NCBI RefSeq assembly: GCF_020707265.1
Contig: NZ_JAJFEQ010000002.1
Location: 124,001-188,000 of the forward strand
Direction of reading: 5' to 3'
Length of the DNA stretch: 64,000 nucleotides
Origin: Massilia sp. IC2-477
Lineage (GTDB): Bacteria > Pseudomonadota > Gammaproteobacteria > Burkholderiales > Burkholderiaceae_D
Part shown: positions 34,935 to 44,493 of the stretch, in pieces
How positions within the stretch are numbered: the first letter of the stretch is position 1
Layout: each line of letters begins with the position of its first letter
Notes under the pieces: model-generated
What the model was told of the DNA's origin: nothing
Seen by the model: only the letters and a program-made list of their open reading frames with translations
Database searches by the model: none
Translations under genes and position numbers: made by a program

Positions 34935-36026
34935 TTATAGGGACGCTTTCAGGGCATTCAGGAATGCGGTGTTTTCTTCTGGAGTACTGACCGTGACGCG
35001 GATGCAGTTGGCCAGCATCTTGTCCATTTTACCCAAATTCTTGATCAGCACCTTTCCGTCGCGCAGATCGGCACACGCCTTGTCGGCATCCGGTACGCGC
35101 AGCGCGATGAAATTCGCAGCCGATGGAAACACTTCGACTCCCGGCAGCGCCGCCAGTTCGGTCGCCAGGCGCGACCGCTCGGCATTGAGCAGCTCTGCCT
35201 GGCGGTCGAGCACGTCGAGGTGGTCGAGTGCGAACTCGGCCGCCACCTGGGTCAGCACGTTGACGTTGTAGGGCGGACGCACCTTCTCGAACTGCTCCAG
35301 CAGTTTGGGGTCGCCCGACAGGTAGCCGAGGCGGATGCCGGCCAGGCCCAGCTTGGACAGGGTGCGCATCACGACCAGGTTCGGGAATTCCGGCAGGCGG
35401 CCCATGAAGCTCTTCTTGGCGAAGGGCTGGTAGGCCTCGTCCACCACCGCGATGCCGGTCTCGCCCAGGGCACGGATGATGGCCGTCATGTCGTTCTCAT
35501 CGAACAGGTTGCCGGTCGGGTTGTTCGGATAGGCCAGGAACACCAGCGAGGGCTGGTGCGTTTGAATCGCGGCCAGCATGGCGGGCAGGTCGAGCGAGAA
35601 GTCGGATTTCACCGGCACGCCGACGAAGTCGGCGCCCGCGAACTGGGCCGAGCGCGCGAACATCACGAAGGCCGGGGTCGGCGCCATCACCACGGCGCGC
35701 TTGCCATCCTGGCGTGCGATGGCGGTCGCCATGATCGAGATGAGCTCGTCCGAGCCGTTGCCGAGCAGCACGTCATAGCCGGCGGGAACGCCAAGGCCTT
35801 TGCAGATCTTCCCCTTGAGGGTGGCGTAGGACGCGACCGGGTAGCGGTTCAGCGCGGCATCAGCCAGGCGCTGGCCCAGTTCGGCGCGCAGTTCGCTTGG
35901 TAATTGGTAGGGGTTTTCCATCGCGTCGAGCTTGATGTAGCCGCTCGCATCCGGCACGAAATAGCTGGCGATGTTGCGGACGTCTTCGCGGATGGTGTTG
36001 TCGATCAGCGTGTCGATCATGCTCAT
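34935..36026 (-). CDS. hisC: Histidinol-phosphate aminotransferase
   Basis: A 363-residue class I/II PLP aminotransferase converting imidazole-acetol phosphate to histidinol phosphate. The PLP lysine is in [30 protein letters not shown] and VDEAYQPF are the substrate/cofactor motifs, and the C-terminal Arg is in [14 protein letters not shown] at 36026 overlaps the stop of the upstream methyltransferase gene by 4 bp (ATGA), so its translation is probably coupled to that gene. Confidence 0.96.
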   Translation of the reverse strand: MSMIDTLIDNTIREDVRNIASYFVPDASGYIKLDAMENPYQLPSELRAELGQRLADAALNRYPVASYATLKGKICKGLGVPAGYDVLLGNGSDELISIMATAIARQDGKRAVVMAPTPAFVMFARSAQFAGADFVGVPVKSDFSLDLPAMLAAIQTHQPSLVFLAYPNNPTGNLFDENDMTAIIRALGETGIAVVDEAYQPFAKKSFMGRLPEFPNLVVMRTLSKLGLAGIRLGYLSGDPKLLEQFEKVRPPYNVNVLTQVAAEFALDHLDVLDRQAELLNAERSRLATELAALPGVEVFPSAANFIALRVPDADKACADLRDGKVLIKNLGKMDKMLANCIRVTVSTPEENTAFLNALKASL

Positions 36027-36844
36027 GCGGTTTCCTCGTTCAGGGGGCTGCTCTTTGCGGCGGCCTTGCGTTTTTTTCCGGCCACCGGGACCTCGGGCGC
36101 GGCCAGGCGCTCGCGGATGATGTCGCAGTAGGCGGGGTTCAGTTCGAAGCCGGTGAAGTGGCGCCCGGCCTGGCGCGCGGCGATGGCCGTGGTGCCGCTG
36201 CCCATGAAGGGGTCGAGCACGATGCCGCCCGGCGGGCAGGAGGCTTTCACCATGCGCTCGATGATCTCGAGCGGCTTCTGGGTCGGATGGTCGGCCCGTT
36301 CCGGATGTTCGCGGTGCAGGCGCGAGACGCTCCACACGTCCTTCGGGTTGTAGCCCACCTCTAACCACTTGGCGCCGATGAAGATCGAGCGCGAACGCGC
36401 CTTTTTCGTTTCGGCGTCATACGGGATGCGCACGGCGTCGAGGTCGAAGAAGTAATCCTTGCGGTTCACGAAAAAACCGATGGTGTCGTGCACCGACGAG
36501 AAGCTGCGCACGCTGCCGCCCATCGAGGGCACGCGGCGGTCCCAGATGATCTCGTTCATCATCGTCATGCGCTTCTTGAGCATGACGAAGATCTCGGGCG
36601 CGAAGCGCCAGGTGAGGAAGATGTACAGGCTGCCGTTGGGCTTGAGCTTGGGCAGCACGGCGTCGATCCACTCCTCGGTCCAGGCAAGGTAGGCCTCGAC
36701 GCTCTGCTGGTCGGACGCGTTGCCGTAGTCCTTGCCCAGGTTGTAGGGCGGGTCGGTGAGGATCAGGTCGATGGAAGCGTCCGGGATGCGCGCCAAACCC
36801 GTCAGCGCATCCTCGCAGAACACCTGGTCGACCCAGGTACTCAT
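36023..36844 (-). CDS. Orphan beta-class N6-adenine DNA methyltransferase embedded in the his operon
   Basis: A 273-residue SAM-dependent DNA methyltransferase. Motif IV DPPY at 31-34 precedes motif [10 protein letters not shown] at about 211-219, the beta-class order shared with CcrM and YhdJ. HPTQKP precedes motif I. The variable middle (about 90-190: [26 protein letters not shown]) is the likely target-recognition region. A Lys-rich tail ([10 protein letters not shown]) ends it. The stop overlaps hisC (ATGA) and the start overlaps the hisD stop (ATGA). No restriction gene is near, so it is an orphan methylase and may set an epigenetic mark; the recognition sequence cannot be read from protein. 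It has no known role in histidine synthesis. Confidence 0.9.
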   Translation of the reverse strand: MSTWVDQVFCEDALTGLARIPDASIDLILTDPPYNLGKDYGNASDQQSVEAYLAWTEEWIDAVLPKLKPNGSLYIFLTWRFAPEIFVMLKKRMTMMNEIIWDRRVPSMGGSVRSFSSVHDTIGFFVNRKDYFFDLDAVRIPYDAETKKARSRSIFIGAKWLEVGYNPKDVWSVSRLHREHPERADHPTQKPLEIIERMVKASCPPGGIVLDPFMGSGTTAIAARQAGRHFTGFELNPAYCDIIRERLAAPEVPVAGKKRKAAAKSSPLNEETA

Positions 36845-38160
36845 GATTTGATACGAAGCTCTGCGCTGCGGGCGTGCGCCTGCAGGCCTTCGCCGTAGGC
36901 CAGTTCGGCCGCCACCTTGCCGAGCGTCTGGGCGCCCTGCTCGCTCACCTGGATCACGGACGAGCGCTTCTGGAAATCATAGACGCCCAGCGGCGACGAG
37001 AAGCGCGCGGTGCGCGAGGTCGGCAGCACGTGGTTCGGGCCGCAGCAGTAGTCGCCCAGCGATTCGGACGAGAAGCGGCCCAGGAACATGGCGCCGGCGT
37101 GGCGAATCCTGTCCGCCCACTTCAGCGGGTCCTCGGCCGAGATTTCCAGGTGCTCGGCCGCGATGGCGTTGGCGATCTCGCAAGCCTCTTCCATGTCGCG
37201 CACCTTCACCAGGGCGCCGCGGTCGCTGAGCGAAGTCGTGATCGTCGCGGCGCGCGGCATGGTGGGCAGCAGCTTGTGGATGCTCTGTTCCACGCGCGCG
37301 ATGTAGTCGGCATCGGGGCACAGCAGGATGGCCTGGGCCAGCTCGTCGTGTTCGGCCTGCGAGAACAGGTCCATCGCCACCCAGTCCGGATTGGTCGTGC
37401 CGTCGCACAGCACCAGGATCTCGGACGGGCCGGCGATCATGTCGATGCCGACCACGCCGAACACGCGGCGCTTGGCCGCGGCCACATAGGCGTTGCCCGG
37501 GCCGACGATCTTGTCGACGGGCGGGATGGTCTCGGTGCCGTAGGCCAGCGCGCCGACGGCCTGGGCGCCGCCGATGGTGATCACGCGGGTCACGCCGGCG
37601 ATGGCGGCGGCGGCCAGCACCATCTGGTTCTTCACGCCATCGGGAGTCGGCACTACCATCACGATTTCCTGCACGCCGGCCACCTTGGCGGGAATCGCGT
37701 TCATCAAGACGGAGGACGGATAGGTCGCCTTGCCGCCCGGGACGTAGATGCCGACGCGGTCGAGCGGCGTCACGCGCTGGCCCAGCACGGTGCCGTCAGG
37801 CTCGGTAAAAGTAAAACCGTTCAGTTCCTGCTTCTGGCGTTCGTGGAAGACGCGGATGCGCTCGGCCGCGGTGCGCAACGCAGTGCGCTGGGCGTCCGGG
37901 ATCGAGGCCAATGCGGCGTCCAGTTCTTCCTGTTTCACGTCGAAGGCCGCCATCGAGCTGGCGCCGCCGTTCGGGATGCGATCAAAACGGTTCGTGTATT
38001 CGAGCACGGCAGCATCACCGCGATGCTTCACGTCCGCCAGGATCTTCGCGACGCTCGATTCGATGGCGTCGTCGGTCTCCGCTTCGAACGCCAGCAGGGC
38101 GTCGAGGGTCGGTTTGAAATCCGGTGCGGTGGAATCGAGCTTGCGGATCTGTACTGCCAT
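36841..38160 (-). CDS. hisD: Histidinol dehydrogenase
   Basis: A 439-residue zinc and NAD-dependent enzyme performing the last two steps, histidinol to histidine. Landmarks are [24 protein letters not shown], the [12 protein letters not shown] region, [21 protein letters not shown], and [24 protein letters not shown] near the C-terminus. The stop overlaps the methyltransferase start (ATGA). Length (439) is normal. It begins 9 bp after hisG. Confidence 0.97.
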   Translation of the reverse strand: MAVQIRKLDSTAPDFKPTLDALLAFEAETDDAIESSVAKILADVKHRGDAAVLEYTNRFDRIPNGGASSMAAFDVKQEELDAALASIPDAQRTALRTAAERIRVFHERQKQELNGFTFTEPDGTVLGQRVTPLDRVGIYVPGGKATYPSSVLMNAIPAKVAGVQEIVMVVPTPDGVKNQMVLAAAAIAGVTRVITIGGAQAVGALAYGTETIPPVDKIVGPGNAYVAAAKRRVFGVVGIDMIAGPSEILVLCDGTTNPDWVAMDLFSQAEHDELAQAILLCPDADYIARVEQSIHKLLPTMPRAATITTSLSDRGALVKVRDMEEACEIANAIAAEHLEISAEDPLKWADRIRHAGAMFLGRFSSESLGDYCCGPNHVLPTSRTARFSSPLGVYDFQKRSSVIQVSEQGAQTLGKVAAELAYGEGLQAHARSAELRIKS

Positions 38161-38168
38161 GATGTGCT

Positions 38169-38843
38169 TCAGCCTTTTGCTAGCGACGCCTGCTGGAAGG
38201 CGTCGAGGATCGGTTGCAGGCGCTCGCGCTTGAGCTTGAGCGCGGCCTGGTTGACCACCAGGCGCGAGGAAATGTCCATGATCTTTTCGACTTCGACCAG
38301 GTTGTTGGCGCGCAGGGTGCCGCCGGTCGAGACCACGTCGACGATGGCGTCGGACAGCCCGACCAGGGGCGCCAGTTCCATCGAGCCGTACAGCTTGATC
38401 AGGTCGACGTGCACGCCCTTGCTGGCGAAGTGCTCGCGCGCGGTGTTGACGAACTTGGTCGCCACGCGCAGGCGCGCACCCTGGCGCACCGCGTTCTCGT
38501 AGTCGAAGCCGGCATTCACCGCCACCGACATGCGGCAGCAGGCGATGCGCAGGTCGATCGGCTGGTACAGGCCTTCGCCGCCATGCTCGAGCAGCACGTC
38601 CTTGCCGGCCACGCCGAAGTCGGCCGCGCCGTGCTGGACATAGGTCGGCACGTCGCTGGCGCGCACGATCAGCACGCGCACGCCCGGGTCGTTGGTCGGC
38701 AGGATCAGCTTGCGGGAGGTTTCCGGATTCTCGGTGACGGTGATGCCTGCCGCCGCGAGCAGCGGCAGGGTGTCCTCGAAAATGCGGCCCTTGGAGAGGG
38801 CCAGGATCAGGCCCGGCTCTCCGGATGTACTGGGAATAGTCAT
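38169..38843 (-). CDS. hisG: ATP phosphoribosyltransferase, short form (HisG_S)
   Basis: A 224-residue catalytic subunit committing ATP and PRPP to histidine synthesis. [18 protein letters not shown] is the N-terminus, and the PRPP loop [14 protein letters not shown] is intact. It lacks the C-terminal regulatory domain of the long form, so it needs the HisZ regulatory protein, which is not in this window (in Burkholderiales it usually lies near purA). The start overlaps the murA stop by one base (TAATG). Feedback control would act through HisZ. Confidence 0.96.
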   Translation of the reverse strand: MTIPSTSGEPGLILALSKGRIFEDTLPLLAAAGITVTENPETSRKLILPTNDPGVRVLIVRASDVPTYVQHGAADFGVAGKDVLLEHGGEGLYQPIDLRIACCRMSVAVNAGFDYENAVRQGARLRVATKFVNTAREHFASKGVHVDLIKLYGSMELAPLVGLSDAIVDVVSTGGTLRANNLVEVEKIMDISSRLVVNQAALKLKRERLQPILDAFQQASLAKG

Positions 38844-40096
38844 TACTTGATGCGCACGATGTCGGCACCGACGGCCGAAAGTTTCACTTCCATGCGGTCG
38901 TAGCCGCGGTCGAGGTGGTAGATGCGGTCGACCAGGGTCGTGCCTTCGGCCGCCATGCCGGCGATGACCAGCGAGGCCGAGGCGCGCAGGTCGGTCGCCA
39001 TCACCGGCGCGCCGACCAGGCGGTCCACACCCTTGATGAAGGCGGTATTGCCCTCGGTCGAGATCTGGGCGCCCAGGCGGTTCATCTCCTGCACGTGCAT
39101 GAAGCGGTTTTCAAAAATGGTCTCGGTGACGCGGCTCGGGCCGTCGGCCAGGATGTTCACGGCCATGAACTGGGCCTGCATGTCGGTCGGGAAGCCCGGG
39201 TATTCCGTGGTGCGGAAGGACACCGGGTGCGGGCGGCCGTCCATGCGGGCGCGGATGGTGTCCGTGCCGACGTCGAGCTGCAGGCCGATCTCGCGCAGCT
39301 TGTCGAGCGCCACGTCGAAGATGTCGGTGCGGGTGTTGCGCAGCACGATGTCGCCGCCGGTGGCCGCCACGGCGCACAGGAAAGTCGCCGCTTCGATACG
39401 GTCCGAGATCACTGCGTGGCTGGCGCCGTGCAGCGACTCCACGCCCTGGATCACCAGGCGGTCGGTGCCGATGCCCTCGATCTTCGCGCCCATCGACGCC
39501 AAGAGGTTGGCCAGGTCGGTCACTTCCGGCTCGCGCGCGGCGTTTTCCAGCACGGTCTCGCCTTCCGCCAGCGTCGCCGCCATCAGCAGGTTCTCGGTGC
39601 CGGTCACGGTGATCATGTCGGTATGGATGCGCGCGCCCTTCAGCTTGCCGTTGGTCTTGGCATAGATGTAGCCACCTTCGATCGTGATCTCGGCGCCCAT
39701 CTGGCGCAGGCCCTTGATGTGCTGGTCGACGGGACGCGAGCCGATTGCGCAGCCGCCCGGCAGCGACACCTTGGCCTGGCCGAAGCGGGCCAGCAGCGGT
39801 CCCAGTACCAGGATCGAGGCGCGCATGGTCTTCACCAGCTCATAGGGCGCTTCGAGCGAGGTGATGTTCGAACCGTTCAGGGTGACGCGTTCGTCGTCCT
39901 GAGTCACCTTGAGGCCGGTCTGCTCGAGCAGCTTGAGGATGGTGCGCACGTCGTGCAGGCGCGGCACGTTCGACAGTTCGAGGTCGCCGCCGGTCAACAG
40001 GCCGGCGCACAGGATGGGCAGGGCCGCGTTCTTGGCGCCGGAAACCGGGATCTCGCCGTTCAGGCGCTTGCCGCCGACAATCTGGAGCTTATCCAT
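38843..40096 (-). CDS. murA: UDP-N-acetylglucosamine 1-carboxyvinyltransferase
   Basis: A 417-residue enzyme catalysing the first committed step of peptidoglycan synthesis, adding enolpyruvate to UDP-GlcNAc. The active-site loop has the fosfomycin-target Cys in [19 protein letters not shown]-terminal [16 protein letters not shown] and the [11 protein letters not shown] block are typical. It lies between ibaG and hisG and couples to hisG by a TAATG overlap, so cell wall and histidine genes share a transcript. Confidence 0.97.
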   Translation of the reverse strand: MDKLQIVGGKRLNGEIPVSGAKNAALPILCAGLLTGGDLELSNVPRLHDVRTILKLLEQTGLKVTQDDERVTLNGSNITSLEAPYELVKTMRASILVLGPLLARFGQAKVSLPGGCAIGSRPVDQHIKGLRQMGAEITIEGGYIYAKTNGKLKGARIHTDMITVTGTENLLMAATLAEGETVLENAAREPEVTDLANLLASMGAKIEGIGTDRLVIQGVESLHGASHAVISDRIEAATFLCAVAATGGDIVLRNTRTDIFDVALDKLREIGLQLDVGTDTIRARMDGRPHPVSFRTTEYPGFPTDMQAQFMAVNILADGPSRVTETIFENRFMHVQEMNRLGAQISTEGNTAFIKGVDRLVGAPVMATDLRASASLVIAGMAAEGTTLVDRIYHLDRGYDRMEVKLSAVGADIVRIK

Positions 40097-40099
40097 AGA

Positions 40100-40336
40100 T
40101 TAACCTTGGTACTCGTCAGGGGTGAGGGTTTTCATCGACAGCGCGTGGATTTCCTCGCGCATGCGGTCGCCGAGCGCGGCGTACACCAGCTGGTGGCGCT
40201 GGATCGGGCGCTTGCCGGCGAAGGCTGGCGAGACGATGACGGCGGTGAAATGCTGGCCGTCGCCTTCCACCTCGAGGTGGGTGCATTCGAGGCCGGCGCT
40301 GATGTAGCCGTGGATCAGTTCGGGGGTTGTCGACAC
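40100..40336 (-). CDS. ibaG: BolA family protein (IbaG-like)
   Basis: A 78-residue BolA-fold protein. The conserved core is GDGQHFTAVIVSPAFAGKRPIQRHQLVYAALGDRM, with helix-turn-helix-like class II KH features and an invariant C-terminal His (HALSMKTLTP). It probably works with monothiol glutaredoxin (a grxD gene is in this window) in iron-sulfur handling. Adjacent to murA, as in E. coli. Confidence 0.9.
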   Translation of the reverse strand: MSTTPELIHGYISAGLECTHLEVEGDGQHFTAVIVSPAFAGKRPIQRHQLVYAALGDRMREEIHALSMKTLTPDEYQG

Positions 40337-40356
40337 GAGGGACTCCAGTGAATTCT

Positions 40357-41124
40357 TTAGTGGCGTAGCTTGTAGCCGCGCTTGAGCATATTGACCGCGA
40401 TGGCCGCCAGCACCACCAGGAACACCGACACGATGGCCAGGCTGGTCCAGGGCGAGACGTCGGACTTGCCGAAGAACCCATAGCGGAACCCGTCAATCAT
40501 ATAAAAGAACGGGTTGAAATGCGAGACCGCGAGCCAGAACGGCGGCAGTTTTTGGATGGAATAGAACACCCCGGCCAGGAAGGTGGCCGGCATGATCAGG
40601 AAGTTCTGGAAAGCGGCCAGCTGGTCGAACTTCTCGGCCCAGATGCCGGCGATGACGCCCATGGTGCCGAGAATGGCCGCGCCCAGGAAGGCGAACACCA
40701 CGATCCACAGCGGCGCCACGAAGCTCAGGTGGGCAAACCAGGCGGTGATCACGAACACGCCGAAGCCGACCGCCAGCCCGCGCAGGATCGACGCGGCGAT
40801 GTAGGCCGACAGGATTTCGGCATGCGATAGCGGCGGCAGCAGGATGAACACCAGGTTGCCGGTGATCTTGGACTGGATCAGCGACGACGACGAGTTGGCG
40901 AAGGCGTTCTGCAGCACGCTCATCATCACCAGGCCGGGAATCAGGAAGGAGGTATAGCTGACGCCTTCCAGCATCTCGACCCGGCCGTCCAGCACGTGGC
41001 CGAAGATCAGCAGGTAGAGCATGGCGGTGACGACCGGCGCCGCGATGGTCTGGGTTGCCACCTTCCAGAAGCGCAGCGACTCCTTGTAGAACAGGGTGCG
41101 GAAACCCACGGAGAACAGGTTCAT
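40357..41124 (-). CDS. ABC-2 type transporter permease
   Basis: A 255-residue membrane protein with about six hydrophobic segments (MLYLLIFGHVL, LVMMSVLQNAFANSSSSLIQ, LGAAILGTMGVIAG, LAIVSVFLVVLAAI). The conserved ABC-2 segment F-N-P-F-F-Y-M-I-D-G-F-R is clear. Its start overlaps the ATPase stop by 4 bp (ATGA), so the two form a typical YadG/YadH-like exporter pair. Substrate is unknown. It sits between mlaB and ibaG. Confidence 0.93.
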   Translation of the reverse strand: MNLFSVGFRTLFYKESLRFWKVATQTIAAPVVTAMLYLLIFGHVLDGRVEMLEGVSYTSFLIPGLVMMSVLQNAFANSSSSLIQSKITGNLVFILLPPLSHAEILSAYIAASILRGLAVGFGVFVITAWFAHLSFVAPLWIVVFAFLGAAILGTMGVIAGIWAEKFDQLAAFQNFLIMPATFLAGVFYSIQKLPPFWLAVSHFNPFFYMIDGFRYGFFGKSDVSPWTSLAIVSVFLVVLAAIAVNMLKRGYKLRH

Positions 41125-42044
41125 TGCGGGCCTCCCGGTTGTTTGTCGCCCACGACCTGCAGGAAGATGTCTTCCAGGTCGGCCTGCTCCAGCTGCATCT
41201 CGTCGATCACGGCGCCGTGCACGCGCAGGCTGGCCAGGATCGGCTCGACCTCGTTGACGTCGTTCACGCGCAGGGTATAGCGGTTGCCGTTCACGTGCTC
41301 ATCGTGCGAGACCAGGTGGCGCAGGCCTTCGGGCAGGTCGCCGCTCTTCAGGTTCACCACCAGCTGCGAGCCTGACACGCGGCGCAGCAGGGCCGACATG
41401 GTATCCAGCGCCACCACCTCGCCGAGCTTCAGCATGGCGACGCGCTGGCACATGGCCTGGGCTTCTTCCAGGTAGTGGGTGGTCAGCACCACGGTGTGGC
41501 CTTCGCGGTTCAGGCGCGAGATGAACTTCCACAGGGTCTGGCGCAGTTCGACGTCGACGCCGGCGGTCGGCTCGTCCAGCACGATCACCGGCGGCTTGTG
41601 CACCAGCGCCTGGGCCACCAGCACGCGCCGCTTCATGCCGCCCGACAGGGCGCGCATGTTGACGTCGGCCTTGTTGGTGAGATCGAGGTTGTGCATCACC
41701 TCGTCGATCCAGGCGTCGTTGTTCCTGATCCCGAAGTAGCCCGACTGCAGGCGCAGGGTTTCGCGCACGGTGAAGAAGGGATCGAACACCAGTTCCTGCG
41801 GCACCACGCCAAGGCGCTTGCGCGCTTCGCGGAAGTCGGTGACCACGTCGTGGCCATGGATGGTGATGTTGCCGACGTCCGGGCGGATCAGGCCGGCCAC
41901 GGTGGAGATCAGGGTGGTCTTGCCGGCGCCGTTGGGGCCGAGAAGGCCGAAGAACTCGCCTTCCTCGATGGTCAGGGAAACGCCCTTCAGGGCCTTGAAG
42001 CCCTTGTAGCTTTTCTCGACGCTGTTAATCTGGATCGCTGTCAT
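41121..42044 (-). CDS. ABC transporter ATP-binding protein (YadG-like)
   Basis: A 307-residue ATPase. Walker A GPNGAGKTT, signature LSGGMKRRV, Walker B VIVLDEPTAGVD, and the switch His in VLTTHYLEEA are all present. The last 90 residues form a small C-terminal domain (LVVNLKSGDLPEGLRH). It pairs with the permease gene 4 bp downstream. The terminator after mlaB is upstream, so this is a new transcription unit, likely with its own promoter in the 154-bp gap. Confidence 0.95.
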   Translation of the reverse strand: MTAIQINSVEKSYKGFKALKGVSLTIEEGEFFGLLGPNGAGKTTLISTVAGLIRPDVGNITIHGHDVVTDFREARKRLGVVPQELVFDPFFTVRETLRLQSGYFGIRNNDAWIDEVMHNLDLTNKADVNMRALSGGMKRRVLVAQALVHKPPVIVLDEPTAGVDVELRQTLWKFISRLNREGHTVVLTTHYLEEAQAMCQRVAMLKLGEVVALDTMSALLRRVSGSQLVVNLKSGDLPEGLRHLVSHDEHVNGNRYTLRVNDVNEVEPILASLRVHGAVIDEMQLEQADLEDIFLQVVGDKQPGGPQ

Positions 42045-42133
42045 TCTTGTTCGGAAGGGATGGCGCGGGCGCGCCAGGCCGTGCGGGTGAAACGGCCCAT
42101 TATAGGTGAAATCAAGAATGCAAGAGGCTGGCG

Positions 42134-42186
42134 GAAAAAAACCAGCGCGTGAGAGAGACGCGCGGCCGGACCGATATGGTCCGGCC
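42134..42186 (-). terminator. Terminator of the mla operon, with a stable upstream hairpin
   Basis: On the minus strand a hairpin GGCCGGACC/GGTCCGGCC (42164-42186, 5-nt loop) is followed by GCGCGT/ACGCGC (42145-42163, 7-nt loop) and then T7 (42135-42141 on the plus strand as A7, slightly spaced by TGG). It lies directly after mlaB and would separate the mla operon from the ABC-2/ibaG/murA/his unit. Confidence 0.75.
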
Positions 42187-42198
42187 GGGGGAACAGCA

Positions 42199-42474
42199 TC
42201 AGGATTGCGACAGCAGGCCGTCCACGCCGTACAGCGCGGCCAGCTTTTGCACGTTCTCGGGAACGTTGATAAAACTGAGGCGCTGGCCGGCGGCGCGCGC
42301 ACGGCGCTGCCAGGCCAGCAGTACCGCCACGCCGGACGAGTCGGCGGCGCTGACGCCGCCGAGGTCGAACACGGTTTCGCCGGCGGCGATCGCAGCAATG
42401 CCCTGCTCCAGCGCGCCGCTGGCGCTCTGGAAGGTCAAGGCATCGAGCGAGAGCATCGTATTGGCTTCGGCCAT
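42199..42474 (-). CDS. mlaB: STAS domain protein MlaB
   Basis: A 91-residue cytoplasmic STAS-fold protein with the phosphorylation-site-like Ser-rich loop AADSSGVAVLLAW. In the Mla system it binds the ATPase MlaF and is needed for complex stability. The start overlaps the mlaC stop by one base (TAATG). The terminator follows the gene. Confidence 0.88.
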   Translation of the reverse strand: MAEANTMLSLDALTFQSASGALEQGIAAIAAGETVFDLGGVSAADSSGVAVLLAWQRRARAAGQRLSFINVPENVQKLAALYGVDGLLSQS

Positions 42475-43106
42475 TATTTCGGGGCCTTCAGCGGCTTGGA
42501 TGCCAGCTGGGCGTTACGCTCGGCCAGGCTCTTGATCAGGCCATCGATGCCGCTCTTGCCGATCTGGCTGGCGAAGGTGCCCTTGTAGGTCTCGACCAGC
42601 CAGGCGCCCAGCACGTTGATGTCGTAGATCTTCCAGCCCTGCGGGCCATTGGCCAGGCGGTAGTTCAGGGTGATCGGCTCGCCGCGGGCGACGTTCACCT
42701 GCGAACGCACCTCGACGTCGGTGGCGCCGGCTTCAGCACGCATCGGCTTGAACTCGACGGTTTCGTTCTTGATGGTCGACAGCGCGCCCGAGTAGGTGTA
42801 GACCAGCAGGGTGGTGAATTCCTTGGTCAGGGCCTTCTGCTGCTCCGGAGTGGCCTGGCGCCAGAAGCGGCCGGCTGCCTGCTGGGTCATCTTTTCGGTA
42901 TCGACGTGCGGCAGGATCTTGGAGTTCACGAGATCCATGATCTTGTTGCGGTTGCCGGCCTGGATGTCCTTGTCGGCCTTCACGGTGTCGATGACGTCGG
43001 CGCTGATGCGCTTGACCAGCGCGTCAGGGGCTTCCGCGGCGATGGCCGAGGTGGCAAAGGCGATGGTGGCGGTAGCGGCTGCGATCAGTTGAATGACTGG
43101 TTTCAT
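42474..43106 (-). CDS. mlaC: Periplasmic phospholipid-binding protein MlaC
   Basis: A 210-residue exported protein with signal peptide (LIAAATATIAFATSAIAA). The mature part has the Tol-Tim-like fold marks SRINV-type (VDTEKMTQQAAGRFWRQATPEQQKAL) and GPQGWKIYDINVLGAWLVETYKGTF. It ferries lipids between the outer-membrane MlaA and inner-membrane MlaFEDB. It shares the operon but, unusually compared with E. coli, follows mlaA rather than mlaD directly. Confidence 0.95.
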   Translation of the reverse strand: MKPVIQLIAAATATIAFATSAIAAEAPDALVKRISADVIDTVKADKDIQAGNRNKIMDLVNSKILPHVDTEKMTQQAAGRFWRQATPEQQKALTKEFTTLLVYTYSGALSTIKNETVEFKPMRAEAGATDVEVRSQVNVARGEPITLNYRLANGPQGWKIYDINVLGAWLVETYKGTFASQIGKSGIDGLIKSLAERNAQLASKPLKAPK

Positions 43107-43177
43107 GTGTCGTTTTCCTTTGTCGGTGGGGCTGCGCCGTACTATTGCCGGCGCGGCATATCCCCGGTTAACTCTTC

Positions 43178-44011
43178 TTAAGGCTTCTCGGATGACACCG
43201 GTTGTGTAACCGTTTGTGAACCGGCCGGCTTGTCGGCGGACGCTTTGCCGGCCGGGTCTGCCGCGGGTTCGGCGTTGCTGGTGGCCGCATCGGCCGGTGC
43301 ATCGGCCTCATCCGCTTGGCGCGGCACATTGCCGTCGTAGACCTGGCTCTGGCGGCGCTGCATGTAGCCGTCGCGGATGAACTCGTAGCGGTCCAGCGCG
43401 GCGTCCTCCAGCAGGCCCGAGGCATCCAGCAGCTGGGCGCGCTTGTCGACGACGCGCACGCCGGCGCCGATGTTGCGCCAGTTGGCCGGTTCCTTGTACT
43501 TCCAGATGTCGCCGCCGATGTCGGCCGGCAGCGCCGCGGTGTCACGCACCGTAGATGGGCCCAGGATCGGCAACATCAAGAAGGGACCGCTCGGGACGCC
43601 CCAGGTACCCAGGGTCTGGCCGAAATCCTCGTTATGCTTCGGGATGCCGGCTTCCGAGGCGATGTCGAGCAGGCCGAAGATGCCGAAGGTCGAGTTGACG
43701 GCGACACGGGTGACGTCGCCCATGCCGGCCTGGCCCTTGCCTTGCAGCAGGTTGTTGACCGCGCTCCAGGCATCGGACAGGTTGCCGAAGAAGTTGCCTA
43801 CACCAGTTTGCACGAAGCTCGGCGTCACGTTCTTGTAGGCGGTGGCGGTCGGCTTCAGCACGGTACGGTCGACCGCATCGTTGAAGCGGAACACGGTACG
43901 GTTATAGCCTTCCAGCGGATCCTGCGGATTGGTGGTGGCGCAGCCGGTCAGCAGCAGCGCGGCGGCGAGTGCCGCCAGGCCGTGTACACGGGGATATGGC
44001 ATGTGTTTCAT
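43178..44011 (-). CDS. mlaA: Outer-membrane lipoprotein MlaA (VacJ)
   Basis: A 277-residue lipoprotein with lipobox LLTG-C at residues about 21-24 (LLTGCATT). The core block DPLEGYNRTVFRFNDAVD and the region ending LGPSTVRDTAALPAD match MlaA/VacJ. The C-terminal 60 residues are a low-complexity Ala/Asp/Pro-rich tail that is specific to this gene. MlaA removes mislocalised phospholipids from the outer leaflet with porin partners. The start overlaps the mlaD stop by 4 bp. Confidence 0.95.
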   Translation of the reverse strand: MKHMPYPRVHGLAALAAALLLTGCATTNPQDPLEGYNRTVFRFNDAVDRTVLKPTATAYKNVTPSFVQTGVGNFFGNLSDAWSAVNNLLQGKGQAGMGDVTRVAVNSTFGIFGLLDIASEAGIPKHNEDFGQTLGTWGVPSGPFLMLPILGPSTVRDTAALPADIGGDIWKYKEPANWRNIGAGVRVVDKRAQLLDASGLLEDAALDRYEFIRDGYMQRRQSQVYDGNVPRQADEADAPADAATSNAEPAADPAGKASADKPAGSQTVTQPVSSEKP

Positions 44012-44481
44012 TCACTACCTTCCTTTCCTTCAGCGGCCTTGCTATAGATAAATTGATTAATCAAGTCTTCCAGCACCGTCGCCGACTGGGTACGGGCGAT
44101 GCGGTCGCCATCCACCAGGTTCTTGGTGTCGCCGCCCGGTTCGATGCCGATGTACTGCTCACCCAACAAGCCGGCAGTCAAGATCTTGAGCGAACTGTCT
44201 TTGGGGAATTTATAGCCTGGCTCCATATCGAGGCGCACGAGCGCCTGGTAAGTCTTGTCGTCGAAGGTAATTTCCCCCACGCGGCCGACCACCACGCCGG
44301 CGCTCTTCACCGGTGCCTGCGGCTTGAGGCCGCCGATGTTGTCGAACTTGCCGGTCACGGCGTAGGTCTTGCTGAACGAAATCGTGCTCATGTTGCCTGC
44401 CTGCAGGGCCAGGAACAGCAGCGAGGCCATGCCCAGCAGGACAAACAGGCCAACCCAGACGTCGATAGTTTTGCGATGCAT
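44008..44481 (-). CDS. mlaD: Phospholipid transport MCE protein MlaD
   Basis: A 157-residue protein with one N-terminal transmembrane helix (VGLFVLLGMASLLFLAL) and one MCE domain (GKFDNIGGLKPQAPVKSAGVVVGRVGEI). MlaD hexamers bind lipid in the periplasm and sit on MlaE. It overlaps mlaA by 4 bp (ATGA). The ATGA and 12-bp junctions show a single operon. Confidence 0.95.
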   Translation of the reverse strand: MHRKTIDVWVGLFVLLGMASLLFLALQAGNMSTISFSKTYAVTGKFDNIGGLKPQAPVKSAGVVVGRVGEITFDDKTYQALVRLDMEPGYKFPKDSSLKILTAGLLGEQYIGIEPGGDTKNLVDGDRIARTQSATVLEDLINQFIYSKAAEGKEGSE

Positions 44482-44493
44482 ACGAATACCCTA

